A DNA stretch of 64,000 nt from Corynebacterium afermentans subsp. lipophilum (GCF_030408375.1 NZ_CP046530.1:62001-126000), one strand, 5' to 3'. Counted from the stretch's first letter, positions 8,756-16,660 are shown. Numbers and translations are program-made. Notes: generated from the letters alone by a model not told the origin.

Positions 8756-8784
8756 TTGTCCAACATCTTAGATTGGAATATAAT
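8756..8784 (+). promoter_or_regulatory. Promoter of the Cys-containing regulator, with dyad in the spacer
   Basis: TTGTCC (8756-8761) and TATAAT (8779-8784) are 17 bp apart. The spacer holds an imperfect dyad, CCAACATCT and AGATTGG, a plausible autoregulatory site. The AATATA at 8777 gives a -10-like element on the opposite strand towards the cupredoxin gene. Confidence 0.55.
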
Positions 8785-8821
8785 GCGGACGTAACAACAA
8801 GCCACTTCCAGGAGAACGCGT

Positions 8822-9508
8822 ATGGAACGCCCTCGCGCGCCCCGTCCCGCCGGTGATTTGCTCAACGCGGTCGGCCACCTCAGCCTAAAGCAGCTCGAGG
8901 TGTTTCACGTGATCCAGGAAAACCCGGACGGCATCCAGGTCGCCGAAATAGGCAAATCCCTGGGCATGCACCCGAACACCGTGCGCGGCCACCTGGAGGA
9001 GCTCCTGTCTGCGGGAGTGGTCTCCCGCCGCGTCGCCCCCGGCACCGGCCGCGGTCGCCCCTCGCACGTTTACACCGCCCGCGTGGCGCGCACGAACCTG
9101 GCCTCTCATTCCATGATCGCCCTGGTGGAGGTGCTGGCCAGCACCCTGGCCGACCAGGACACCGACAGCGCGAAGCGTCTCGGCCGCCAGTGGGCCGAGC
9201 GGGTGAACACCCGCCGCCACGAAAACCTGCGGGTGGACCTGGACACCGCGGAGCGCCACACTTGCCAGACCCTGCGCGAAATGGGCTTCGACCCGGTGCC
9301 GCGCCCAGACGCCACCAGTGCCAAGGTGCGCGAGATCGGCCTCAACGCCTGCCCCTTCATTGCCGAAGAGGGCGTCCGCCCCGCCCCGGTGGTCTGCGCG
9401 TTGCACGAGGGCTTTTTGGACCGGGGCGCCGGCGACGTGGAGGCGCAGCTTATGCCGCACGACCGCCCCGGCCAGTGCGGCACCCGCCTGACCAAACGGG
9501 AGGTTTAG
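8822..9508 (+). CDS. Winged-helix regulator with C-terminal cysteines (ArsR/SufR-like; possible Fe-S NO sensor)
   Basis: 228 aa, ATG preceded by CAGGAG. The N-terminal winged helix (about 20-90) has GIQVAEIGKSLGMHPNTVRGHLEELL and a GRGRPSHVY wing. The C-terminal part has Cys residues at HTCQTL, NACPF, VVCALHEG and QCGT, the kind of set that binds an iron-sulphur cluster in SufR/ArnR-type regulators. It interlocks tail to tail (4 bp, TTAG) with the flavohaemoglobin gene and is divergent from the cupredoxin gene. I infer control of this NO/nitrite module by redox or NO; the cluster itself is not proven. Confidence 0.7.
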   Translation: MERPRAPRPAGDLLNAVGHLSLKQLEVFHVIQENPDGIQVAEIGKSLGMHPNTVRGHLEELLSAGVVSRRVAPGTGRGRPSHVYTARVARTNLASHSMIALVEVLASTLADQDTDSAKRLGRQWAERVNTRRHENLRVDLDTAERHTCQTLREMGFDPVPRPDATSAKVREIGLNACPFIAEEGVRPAPVVCALHEGFLDRGAGDVEAQLMPHDRPGQCGTRLTKREV

Positions 9509-10677
9509 GCCACCAGCCAGTCGTTCGGGCTAAACAGCTCGTAGTACACGTTGGCGGGGGCCTTCTCAGCGGGCAGCTGCATCAGGTCCTCGCGCAGCGC
9601 CTGGAGGAAGCCGGTGCCGCCGCAGAGGTACACGTCCGCGCCGGCGAGGTCGAGCGCGCCCACGTCGACGCGCTCAGCGTCGCCGCGGAAGTAGGTCTGC
9701 AGCGACCCATCCTTCAGTTCATCCACCAGCTCGCGGGTTTCCTGCGCCTGCGCCCAGGATTCCTCGGAGTCGTCGGAATGCACGTACGTCACCCGGCGCG
9801 GGTCATCGCTCTGCGCCAGGTGGCGGAGGATGCCGGTCAACGGAGTGGAGCCGATGCCGGAGGAGATCAGCACGACCGGCCGCTCGCCCGGCTGCAGCAC
9901 CAGGTCGCCGGCGGCCAGTGTCACGTCCACGGTATCGCCGACATCGACGCGCTCCTGCAAAAACGTGGAGACCTCGCCGTCTTTCTGCACCGCGATGCGG
10001 TAACGCGCCGGGCTGCCTTCGATGATGGAGTATTGGCGCAGCTGACGTGCGCCGTCGTCAAGCTTGACGCCTATAGACGTGTACTGGCCCGGCTTCGGCT
10101 GCGTAAAGTCGCCCTCCACGGTGAAAGCTGTCACGGTGCTCGAAAGATCGGTCTTTTCCACCACCGTGCCGCGGCGGAACACGTCGCCGTCGGCGACCCC
10201 GTCGGAGGCGTAGAGGTCCTTCTCGGCCTTGATCAGCACGTCTGCCATGAGCCAGTACACCGCGCTCCACGCCTCTGCCACCTCGGGCGTGACGGCGTCG
10301 CCGAGCACCTCTGCGATCGCGGCCATCAAGTTCTCGTACACGATCTGGTACTGCGCCTCGGTCACGCCGAGGGAGACGTGCTTGTGGGCGATGCGGTCGA
10401 GCATGACCACCGGGTCGGGCGCGGAGTCGTCCACAAGATGCGAGGCGAACTTCACCACTGACGCCGCGAGCGCCTTCTGCTGCGCCTGCTGCTTTTGATT
10501 GCCGCGGTTGAACAGGTCGGAGATGAGCTCGGGGTGGGCCGCGAACATCTTGGAGTAGAAGGTGTTCGCAATGGTCTGGATGTTTTCGCCCACCGGTTGG
10601 AGCGTCGCCTTGACGGTGTCGGCGTGCTCCTGGGAGAGGTGTGCGTGCGTTGAATCTGGGAGTGTGTCGTTGTACAT
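9505..10677 (-). CDS. hmp: Flavohaemoglobin (nitric oxide dioxygenase)
   Basis: 390 aa. The N-terminal globin domain (about 12-150) has the proximal histidine in KHVSLGV (His100). The ferredoxin-reductase type FAD domain follows (about 165-265, RQYSII) and then the NAD-binding domain (ISSGIGSTPL, DVYLCGG). The enzyme turns NO and O2 into nitrate with NAD(P)H in the cytoplasm. A TATAAT lies 7 nt before the ATG, so the mRNA is probably leaderless. The neighbouring regulator with clustered cysteines is the likely controller. Confidence 0.9.
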   Translation of the reverse strand: MYNDTLPDSTHAHLSQEHADTVKATLQPVGENIQTIANTFYSKMFAAHPELISDLFNRGNQKQQAQQKALAASVVKFASHLVDDSAPDPVVMLDRIAHKHVSLGVTEAQYQIVYENLMAAIAEVLGDAVTPEVAEAWSAVYWLMADVLIKAEKDLYASDGVADGDVFRRGTVVEKTDLSSTVTAFTVEGDFTQPKPGQYTSIGVKLDDGARQLRQYSIIEGSPARYRIAVQKDGEVSTFLQERVDVGDTVDVTLAAGDLVLQPGERPVVLISSGIGSTPLTGILRHLAQSDDPRRVTYVHSDDSEESWAQAQETRELVDELKDGSLQTYFRGDAERVDVGALDLAGADVYLCGGTGFLQALREDLMQLPAEKAPANVYYELFSPNDWLVA

Positions 10678-10684
10678 AAACCCG

Positions 10685-10690
10685 ATTATA
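10685..10690 (-). promoter_or_regulatory. -10 element for leaderless hmp mRNA
   Basis: TATAAT on the minus strand, 7 nt before the ATG at 10677; no ribosome-binding site can fit. Confidence 0.75.
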
Positions 10691-10722
10691 TCCGTTTTAA
10701 ATTCCTTCGCAGGGTGGGCCTC

Positions 10723-10728
10723 TACACT
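10723..10728 (+). promoter_or_regulatory. -10 element for leaderless glutaminase mRNA
   Basis: TACACT with 6 nt to the ATG at 10735. This supports that start rather than the GTG at 10714. Confidence 0.6.
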
Positions 10729-10734
10729 TGCCCT

Positions 10735-12357
10735 ATGCTCTCGTCAGTCAACGACCACCTCCAGGCCATCGTGGACAACGTCCGCGACCAAGACAGCGGC
10801 GAACTCGCCGACTACATCGACGTGCTCAAAAACGCCGATCCGGACAAACTCGCCCTGGCCATGTGCACCACGGACGGCCACCTGTACGCCATCGGCGATG
10901 CGGACTACGAATTTTCCATCCAGTCCATCTCCAAACCCTTCGTCTACGCACTCGCGCTGGACATGTACGGCCCCGATGAGGTGCACCAGCACGTGGGTGT
11001 GGAGCCGTCCGGCGAGGCGTTCAACGCACTTTCGCTTGACGACGACGGCCGCCCCGCCAACCCCCTCATCAACGCCGGCGCCATCACGGTCAACCAACTC
11101 ATCGGCGGCCCCGACATCCCGGTAGAGCAGCGCAGCGAGAAACTGCGCGACTACTTCTCCCGCCTGGCCGGCCGCGAGCTGACCATGGACCAGCGCGTGC
11201 TCGACTCCGAACTGGAAAGCGCCGAGCGCAACAAGGCGTTCGCCCACATGCTTCGCGACGGCGGCATGATCACCGACGACGCCCACGACGCCGTGGCCAG
11301 CTACATCGCCCAGTGCGCAGTGCTGGTCACCGTCGGCGACCTCGCCACCATGGCCGCCACGCTGGCCAACGGCGGCACCCAACCCGTCACCGGCGAGAAA
11401 ATCCTCTCCGCCGAAGCGGCGCGCCTCGCCCAGGCTGTCATGGTTTCCGCGGGCATGTACGACGCCTCCGGCCAGTGGATGGTCAACGTGGGCATCCCCG
11501 CCAAATCCGGTGTGGCCGGCGGTCTGATCGGCACACTGCCCGGGCAGCTCGGGATCGCGTCGCTAAGCCCGCGGCTGAACAAGCAGGGCAACTCGGTGCG
11601 CGGCGTGAAAATCTTCCGCGAACTGTCCAAGTCCATGGGGCTGAACCTGCTGTCCTCCAACTTCTACCTCGCGCCGGGCATTAAGTCCGTGGAGCGCCGC
11701 GAGGGCGCCGACATCGTGGAGCTGCAAGGCATGATCAACTTCACCGCCGCCGAGAAGATCCTGCGCGGGCTGGCGCAGCGCCGCCTCCACGGCGAGAAAC
11801 TGATCTTCGACGTCTCCAACGTCACCGGCTTCAACAAAGCCGGCCGCGACCTGATCAAAGACGGGCTGATGAAGTACAAGGACGACGGTTTCGAGGTGGC
11901 CATCTACGACCCGGACCACACCCTGTCCGACTGGACCTTCGCCGACGGCACCACCGCCCAAGCCATCCGCGACTTCACCGCCTCCTTCTCCGTGCCAGCC
12001 ACCCGCGAGGAGGTCTACCGCGCGATCACCAAACCCAACAGCTGGTGGGACCAGAAGGTCGAGGGTGAGGCCGGCGTGAAAGGCGGCGAGTTCCACGCCG
12101 AGGAGGGCGACTTCTCCGTGCAAGAAGCCGACGACGGCAAACGCGTGGTTTGGAACGTCGAACCCACCGAAGGCGAATGGGACGACACCTCGCTCATCTT
12201 CGACATCTCCGAAGACGACGACGGAGAAACCAAGGTCAATTTCACCCACCGCGGCATGCGCCCGCACGACCGCGGCTACGAAGAAATTGCCAAGACCTGG
12301 AAGGACCGCATCGCCAAGGGCCTGCAGCCTTTGATCAACCGGGAGGAAAATTTGTAG
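10735..12357 (+). CDS. glsA: Glutaminase fused to STAS and SRPBCC/AHSA1-like domains
   Basis: 540 aa. Residues about 1-300 are a serine-dependent glutaminase, which hydrolyses glutamine to glutamate and ammonia. The catalytic Ser64-x-x-Lys67 pair lies in SISKPF, and SGVAGGLIG is typical of the family. Residues about 311-425 form a STAS domain (IVELQGMINF, LIFDVSNVTGFNKAG), as in other actinobacterial glutaminases. Residues about 426-540 look like a START/SRPBCC (AHSA1-type) domain: FSVPATREEVYRAIT, WWDQKVEG, VNFTHRGM. Glutaminases alone are about 310 aa, so this is a three-domain fusion and the last domain is unusual. It might bind a ligand that controls the enzyme. The first 23-bp tandem repeat overlaps the stop codon. 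Confidence 0.85.
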   Translation: MLSSVNDHLQAIVDNVRDQDSGELADYIDVLKNADPDKLALAMCTTDGHLYAIGDADYEFSIQSISKPFVYALALDMYGPDEVHQHVGVEPSGEAFNALSLDDDGRPANPLINAGAITVNQLIGGPDIPVEQRSEKLRDYFSRLAGRELTMDQRVLDSELESAERNKAFAHMLRDGGMITDDAHDAVASYIAQCAVLVTVGDLATMAATLANGGTQPVTGEKILSAEAARLAQAVMVSAGMYDASGQWMVNVGIPAKSGVAGGLIGTLPGQLGIASLSPRLNKQGNSVRGVKIFRELSKSMGLNLLSSNFYLAPGIKSVERREGADIVELQGMINFTAAEKILRGLAQRRLHGEKLIFDVSNVTGFNKAGRDLIKDGLMKYKDDGFEVAIYDPDHTLSDWTFADGTTAQAIRDFTASFSVPATREEVYRAITKPNSWWDQKVEGEAGVKGGEFHAEEGDFSVQEADDGKRVVWNVEPTEGEWDDTSLIFDISEDDDGETKVNFTHRGMRPHDRGYEEIAKTWKDRIAKGLQPLINREENL

Positions 12358-12410
12358 CGTTCAAGACGGAAAATTCGTAGCGTAGGAGACGGAAAATTAG
12401 TAGTGTAGGG
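12345..12410. repeat. Three 23-bp tandem repeats before the DUF4143 ATPase
   Basis: Copies start at 12345, 12368 and 12391 (the last partial, about 20 bp). The conserved core is GGAAAATT-N-GTAGYGT. Each copy contains a TAGYGT hexamer that looks like a -10 element, and the third one (12401-12406) is 8 nt from the ATPase start codon. Confidence 0.85.
12401..12406 (+). promoter_or_regulatory. -10 element for leaderless DUF4143 ATPase mRNA
   Basis: TAGTGT inside the third tandem repeat, 8 nt before the ATG at 12415. Confidence 0.55.
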
Positions 12411-12414
12411 CGCT

Positions 12415-13659
12415 ATGAGTTACCTTCCGCGAGCTGTCGACGCGCAGCTTGACCAGCTCATTTCGCACGCTGCGGCAATTGCGCTGGAAGGGCCTAAAGC
12501 AGTAGGAAAAACCGAAACCGCGCGTCGCCGCGCCTCCACCGTTATGCGGCTGGATACGCAGGAGGGCGCCGGCGTGCTCGCCGCCGACCCCAACTTCAGC
12601 GCAGAAAAATCCGGCACAATCCTCATCGATGAATGGCAACGCCACCCTGAGTCCTGGGACTATGTGCGCCGCGCTGTCGACGAGGGCGCCGCGCCCGGCC
12701 GTTTCCTCCTCACCGGGTCAGCCACACCGGCGGCGGGCACGGACACACACAGCGGGGCCGGTCGAATCCTATCCTTACGAATGCGGCCGTTGGCGCTGTT
12801 TGAACGGGCGGGGGCGGAGCCGTCGATAAGCATGGGCGAGCTGTTCCAGGGCGGGGCAGCAATCGCAGGTGAGACCGACAAAACGCTCAAGCACTACATC
12901 GACGCCATCGCATCCGGCGGCTTTCCCGGGTTCTATGAGGCGCCCCCGGCGCTGCGCAACCAGCAGCTCGACTCGTACCTTGCACGCGTGGTGGACCGTG
13001 ACCTGCCGGAGCAGGGCTACACCGCGCGCAACCCGGCGGCGCTGATGAACTGGCTGGCGGCGTACGCGGCGGCGAGCTCGACCACCACGAGCTACCAGGA
13101 GATCCTCGACGCCGCGACGCCCGGGGAGTCCAACAAGCCCGCCAAAACCACAACCATGGTGTACCGCGAGAAACTCGCCGAGGTGTGGATGCTGGACCCG
13201 GTGCCGGCGTGGGACATGCGGCGGTCCCCGTTCGCGGGCCTGGCAAAGGCGCCGAAGCACCAGCTCGCGGATCCCGCGTTTGTGCTCCGGCTTTTGGACA
13301 TTCCCGCCGCGAAGCTGACCGGCCGGTTCAACTACCTGCTTGGCCCGCTCTTCGAGTCCCTGGCGACGTTGTCGGTGCGGGTGGCGGCGCAGGCGTCGTT
13401 CGGCAGCGTCGGCCATTTCCGCACCGTGAAGGGCGACCGTGAAGTGGACCTGATCGCGCAGGATCAAGACGGCGCCATCGTGGCGTATGAGGTCAAACTC
13501 GCCGCGAACATCAGTGACGACGACGTGAAGCACCTGCTGTGGCTGCGGGAGAAGTTGCCCGACGATGTGGTCGACACCGTCATTCTCACCACCGGCACCC
13601 GCGCCTACCGCCGCCCGGATGGTGTCGCGGTCGTGCCCTTGGCGTTGCTCGGTGCGTAG
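12415..13659 (+). CDS. AAA-type ATPase with DUF4143 C-terminal nuclease-like domain
   Basis: 414 aa. The Walker A is GPKAVGKTET (residues about 26-35) and the Walker B is ILIDEWQ near residue 70; LLTGSA follows as sensor 1. The C-terminal DUF4143 region has a PD-(D/E)XK-like pattern, GDREVDLI then AYEVKLA. This family is widespread and often duplicated in actinobacteria, with no agreed function; mobile-element or defence roles are suggested. The three repeats directly upstream contain the probable promoter, so self-regulation or repeat recognition by the protein is possible. Confidence 0.8.
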   Translation: MSYLPRAVDAQLDQLISHAAAIALEGPKAVGKTETARRRASTVMRLDTQEGAGVLAADPNFSAEKSGTILIDEWQRHPESWDYVRRAVDEGAAPGRFLLTGSATPAAGTDTHSGAGRILSLRMRPLALFERAGAEPSISMGELFQGGAAIAGETDKTLKHYIDAIASGGFPGFYEAPPALRNQQLDSYLARVVDRDLPEQGYTARNPAALMNWLAAYAAASSTTTSYQEILDAATPGESNKPAKTTTMVYREKLAEVWMLDPVPAWDMRRSPFAGLAKAPKHQLADPAFVLRLLDIPAAKLTGRFNYLLGPLFESLATLSVRVAAQASFGSVGHFRTVKGDREVDLIAQDQDGAIVAYEVKLAANISDDDVKHLLWLREKLPDDVVDTVILTTGTRAYRRPDGVAVVPLALLGA

Positions 13660-13662
13660 GCT
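13657..13662 (+). promoter_or_regulatory. -10 element for leaderless amylase-family mRNA
   Basis: TAGGCT overlaps the stop codon of the ATPase gene, with 7 nt to the ATG at 13670. Confidence 0.6.
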
Positions 13663-13669
13663 CGAACCC

Positions 13670-14827
13670 ATGCTGGACCGCACAATCTGGTGGCACGTTT
13701 ACCCGCTGGCCGCCCTCGGCGCACCGATCCGCGAGGAGCACGACACCGCCCCCCGCCTCCGCGCCCTCGATCCGTGGCTGGACTACCTGGTGGAACTCGG
13801 CTGCAACGGCCTTTTGCTCGGCCCCATCTTCGCCTCCGCCACCCACGGCTACGACACCCTGGACCACTTTCGCATCGACCCCCGCCTCGGCGATGAGGAG
13901 GACTTCGCCTGGCTTATCGACGAATGCCGTGCCCGCGGCATCCACATCATGTTGGACGGAGTGTTCAACCACGTTGCCCGCACGCACCCGTGGGTTGAGC
14001 AGGGCCTGGCCGGCGACACGGATTGGGAGGGCCACGGTGAGCTGGCCACCCTGCACCATTCGGATCCCGCTGTCCGCGACGCGGTGGTGGAGATCATGCT
14101 GCACTGGCTGCGCCGAGGCATCGCAGGCTGGCGCCTCGACGTCGCGTACGCCGTGCCCGCCGACTTTTGGGCCGACGTGCTCGCGCGCGTGCGTAAAGAG
14201 TTCCCCGACGCGATGTTTTTGGGGGAGGTCATCCACGGGGACTACTCGTCGATAGGCAAGGCCGGCTCCCTGGACGCCGTGACCCAGTACGAGCTGTGGA
14301 AGGCGACCTGGTCCTCGCTGGTGGACGCGAACTTCTGGGAGCTCGCCCACGCACTCGAGCGGCATCCGACTGACGTCTTGCCCAACACGTTTGTGGGCAA
14401 CCACGACGTGGACCGCATCGCCTCCACCGTTGGCGAGGAGAAGGTAGTGCTGGCCGCGGCGGTGCTGATGACGGTGCCCGGCATGCCGTCCATTTACTAC
14501 GGCGACGAGCAAGGCTTTACCGGCGTGCGCGGTGAAAGCTGGTCCGCCGACGACGCAGTGCGCCCCGCCCTGCCCGCATCACCCGCGGAGCTGTCGCCTT
14601 TAGGTAGCTGGCTGTTCACCGAGTACCAGCGGCTGATCGGAGTGCGCCGCCGCAACGCGTGGCTCACCCGCGCGTCGGTGGAGGTGCTGGACAAGACCAA
14701 CGAGACCATCTCGTTTACGTGCAGCGACGGCGAGCACTCCCTGCAGACGGACCTCTGGCTCACGCCCACCCCCGGCGTGCGGGTGCACTCAGGCGGTGAC
14801 GAGCTCTACAGCTGGATGTTGAAGTAA
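13670..14827 (+). CDS. Alpha-amylase family (GH13) glycosidase
   Basis: 385 aa, cytoplasmic (no signal peptide). The (beta/alpha)8 GH13 motifs are present in order: DGVFNH (region I), GWRLDVAY with the catalytic nucleophile Asp (II), FLGEVIHG with the acid/base Glu (III) and FVGNHDVDR (IV). It should cleave or rearrange alpha-glucans such as glycogen or maltodextrin. It is shorter than typical maltases because the C-terminal beta domain is small. The leaderless ATG at 13670 is supported by TAGGCT. Its 3' end overlaps the convergent secreted-protein gene by 22 bp. Confidence 0.85.
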   Translation: MLDRTIWWHVYPLAALGAPIREEHDTAPRLRALDPWLDYLVELGCNGLLLGPIFASATHGYDTLDHFRIDPRLGDEEDFAWLIDECRARGIHIMLDGVFNHVARTHPWVEQGLAGDTDWEGHGELATLHHSDPAVRDAVVEIMLHWLRRGIAGWRLDVAYAVPADFWADVLARVRKEFPDAMFLGEVIHGDYSSIGKAGSLDAVTQYELWKATWSSLVDANFWELAHALERHPTDVLPNTFVGNHDVDRIASTVGEEKVVLAAAVLMTVPGMPSIYYGDEQGFTGVRGESWSADDAVRPALPASPAELSPLGSWLFTEYQRLIGVRRRNAWLTRASVEVLDKTNETISFTCSDGEHSLQTDLWLTPTPGVRVHSGGDELYSWMLK

Positions 14828-15381
14828 GCCAGGATCTGCGCCAGCGCCTGCTGAATCATCTTGATGATGTCCGGCAGCTGCAGCGTAGTGATATTCGCCA
14901 CCGGCACGTCGAAGGTGGGCGCACCCGCCGGCGCGAGGTTGATCCGCTCCGGGATCTGCGGGCTGACGTTCAGGTTCTGGGGGTTCTGTGCCTGCTTCGG
15001 CTGCTGCTGGTTGCTCTGGGTGTTCTGCTTCGGCTGGGCCTGTTGCTGGTTGCTCTGGGTGTTCTGCTTCGGCTGATTCTGTGCAGGCTTCGCACCGCCC
15101 TGCGTGCCCTTGAGGCCGCAGCGGTTCGCGGCTTCGTCGACACGCGAGAGTGCGTCCAGGATCTGCGGGCCGCGGCGGTCGAACGCGGCGATCGCGCGCG
15201 CCTGGCGGACTTTCTGCTGGTAGTCGGCGTCGTTGGTCCAGTAGCGGGAGGCCTGGTCGCAGGAGATTGGGCCGGACGGCATCTTGGCCAGGGCGTCGTC
15301 GATGGCGTCGGCGCCGCCGGTCGGGGCAAGCGCGACGGTGCCGGCGAGGGTGGCGGTCATTGCAAGGGTGCGGATCTTCAT
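14806..15381 (-). CDS. Secreted protein with Gln/Asn-rich repeat linker
   Basis: 191 aa with a signal peptide (about 1-26, cleavage near GADA). A small domain with two cysteines (ISCDQASRYW and AANRCGL, probably a disulphide) is followed by a low-complexity linker containing repeats of QPKQNTQSNQQQ (about residues 100-140). A C-terminal hydrophobic amphipathic region follows (LPDIIKMIQQALAQILAYF), which could bind membrane or a partner. The family is not recognised. It is divergent from DUF559 gene A, with repeat A1 between the two. Confidence 0.75.
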   Translation of the reverse strand: MKIRTLAMTATLAGTVALAPTGGADAIDDALAKMPSGPISCDQASRYWTNDADYQQKVRQARAIAAFDRRGPQILDALSRVDEAANRCGLKGTQGGAKPAQNQPKQNTQSNQQQAQPKQNTQSNQQQPKQAQNPQNLNVSPQIPERINLAPAGAPTFDVPVANITTLQLPDIIKMIQQALAQILAYFNIQL

Positions 15382-15437
15382 GCAGGCCAGTATGTCACGG
15401 ATGGGGCAAATGTGGCAGAAGTGACGGCCCCTGGAGA

Positions 15438-15517
15438 CAGACCCTGTCCGCTAAACCCTGGGATCGCGACAAAATCGGCCGATCCCAGGCTTTGGATCCC
15501 AGGGTCTGTGCAAGGGG
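15438..15517. repeat. REP-like palindromic repeat A1 (5' side of DUF559 gene A)
   Basis: An 80-bp element. The outer arms CAGACCCTG (15438-15446) and CAGGGTCTG (15500-15508) pair perfectly. The inner arms CCTGGGATC (15458-15466) and GATCCCAGG (15481-15489, again at 15495-15503) also pair. It is a direct copy of A2 at 16573-16653. It lies between divergent genes, so it is not a terminator. Confidence 0.85.
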
Positions 15518-15572
15518 CGCCGACCCGACGGGTGAGGTACGCTGCCAGGCGGGGACAAACAAGGGGGAAATC

Positions 15573-16571
15573 ATGGACAGTGCTCGCCGGAGCGAACTTA
15601 TCGGCCAGCTTGTGGACATGCGCCGCATCCCAGCGCACGACACCGACACCCGCACGAAGTTGATAGACGGCGGCCTGCACCGCCTGACCAAGTCGCTCTA
15701 CTTTGACCGCGAAGCATGGGACGATCTGAAGCGTCATGAGCAGGACTATCTGCGGTGTTACGCGGCGTCGTCGCAAAGCATAAAGGCGGTGTTGGTGGGC
15801 AAATCGGCAGCGCGCCTGTGTGGCGTATGGACGATTCAGCGCAAGAACGAGCCAGTGACACTCGCCGACCCGGATGGGCGGCCGACCTCGCGAAAAGGTA
15901 CATGGACCGGGTACGAATACCGCTACATGACGGTGCCTGAAAGCGACATCGTGCGAGAGGGCACGCAACGGTTCACCAACGCGGTGCGCACCGCCATCGA
16001 TATCGCGCGCGAGCACGGCGTCGAAGAGGGCATCGTCGCCATAGATAGCGTCCTGTCCGGGCACGACGAGCGCACCGCGCAGGCGATTGTCGACGAATTC
16101 AGCCGAACCATCGCGCGCATGGCCGGAACCCGGGGCATCGCCAAAGCACGCGAAGCCCTCGCCCGCGCCAACAGGCTCTCTGAGTCTCCGTACGAGTCGA
16201 TGCTTCGCACAATCTTTGAACGCTATGGCGTTCCGTTCCACCAGCAGGCGCAAATCGGCCGGTACAGGGTCGATTTTCTCGTCGGGGAAAACGTGGTGGT
16301 CGAGGTGGACGGGGACGAGAAGTTCGAGACAGACCCGGTTGAAGCGGGGCGGCGTCAGCGCATCCGGGAAGACTGGCTGCGCGAGCAGGGCTACGAGGTG
16401 CTGCGGGTGTATCCCAGCCAGATCCGGCGCAACGAGCTGACGGTGATTCAGCGCTTGCGGGAATGTTGGGGCCGCGCCCAGCAACGCGTGCCGGTGTCCG
16501 AGCCGGCGTGGCAGTGGTACCCGCAGGGGCCGGGTAGGCAGGTTCACCTCCCGGCCGGGTTTGCGGCCTAG
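15573..16571 (+). CDS. DUF559 endonuclease-like protein with AbiEi-like N-terminus (gene A)
   Basis: 332 aa. The ATG at 15573 follows AAGGGGGAAATC; longer frames upstream run through repeat A1. The N-terminal winged-helix/AbiEi-like part has LTKSLYF and SAARLCGVWTI. The C-terminal nuclease-like part has SPYESMLR, YRVDFLV (Asp234) and VVEVDGDEKF (Glu244, Asp246). It is paralogous to the gene at 2108-3127 along the full length, including the end (PQGPGRQVHLP against PIGPGRNVALP). It is flanked by direct repeats A1 and A2. I infer that protein and repeats form one unit; enzyme activity and substrate are unknown. Confidence 0.8.
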   Translation: MDSARRSELIGQLVDMRRIPAHDTDTRTKLIDGGLHRLTKSLYFDREAWDDLKRHEQDYLRCYAASSQSIKAVLVGKSAARLCGVWTIQRKNEPVTLADPDGRPTSRKGTWTGYEYRYMTVPESDIVREGTQRFTNAVRTAIDIAREHGVEEGIVAIDSVLSGHDERTAQAIVDEFSRTIARMAGTRGIAKAREALARANRLSESPYESMLRTIFERYGVPFHQQAQIGRYRVDFLVGENVVVEVDGDEKFETDPVEAGRRQRIREDWLREQGYEVLRVYPSQIRRNELTVIQRLRECWGRAQQRVPVSEPAWQWYPQGPGRQVHLPAGFAA

Positions 16572-16572
16572 C

Positions 16573-16653
16573 CAAACCCTGTCCGCCAAACCCTGGGATC
16601 GCGCAAAATTCGGACGAACCCAGGGTCAAGATCCCAGGGTTTGCGCAGGAGGG
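16573..16653. repeat. REP-like palindromic repeat A2 (3' side of DUF559 gene A)
   Basis: A direct copy of A1. The outer arms are CAAACCCTG (16573-16581) and CAGGGTTTG (16635-16643). Compared with A1 the third base changed G to A and its partner changed C to T, so pairing is kept. It could also serve as a terminator between the two convergent genes, but A1 cannot. Confidence 0.85.
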
Positions 16654-16660
16654 GGAAGCC

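Noticed and set aside
12345..12410. Possible CRISPR array
   Set aside because: Only three contiguous 23-bp copies with no spacers, and no cas genes.
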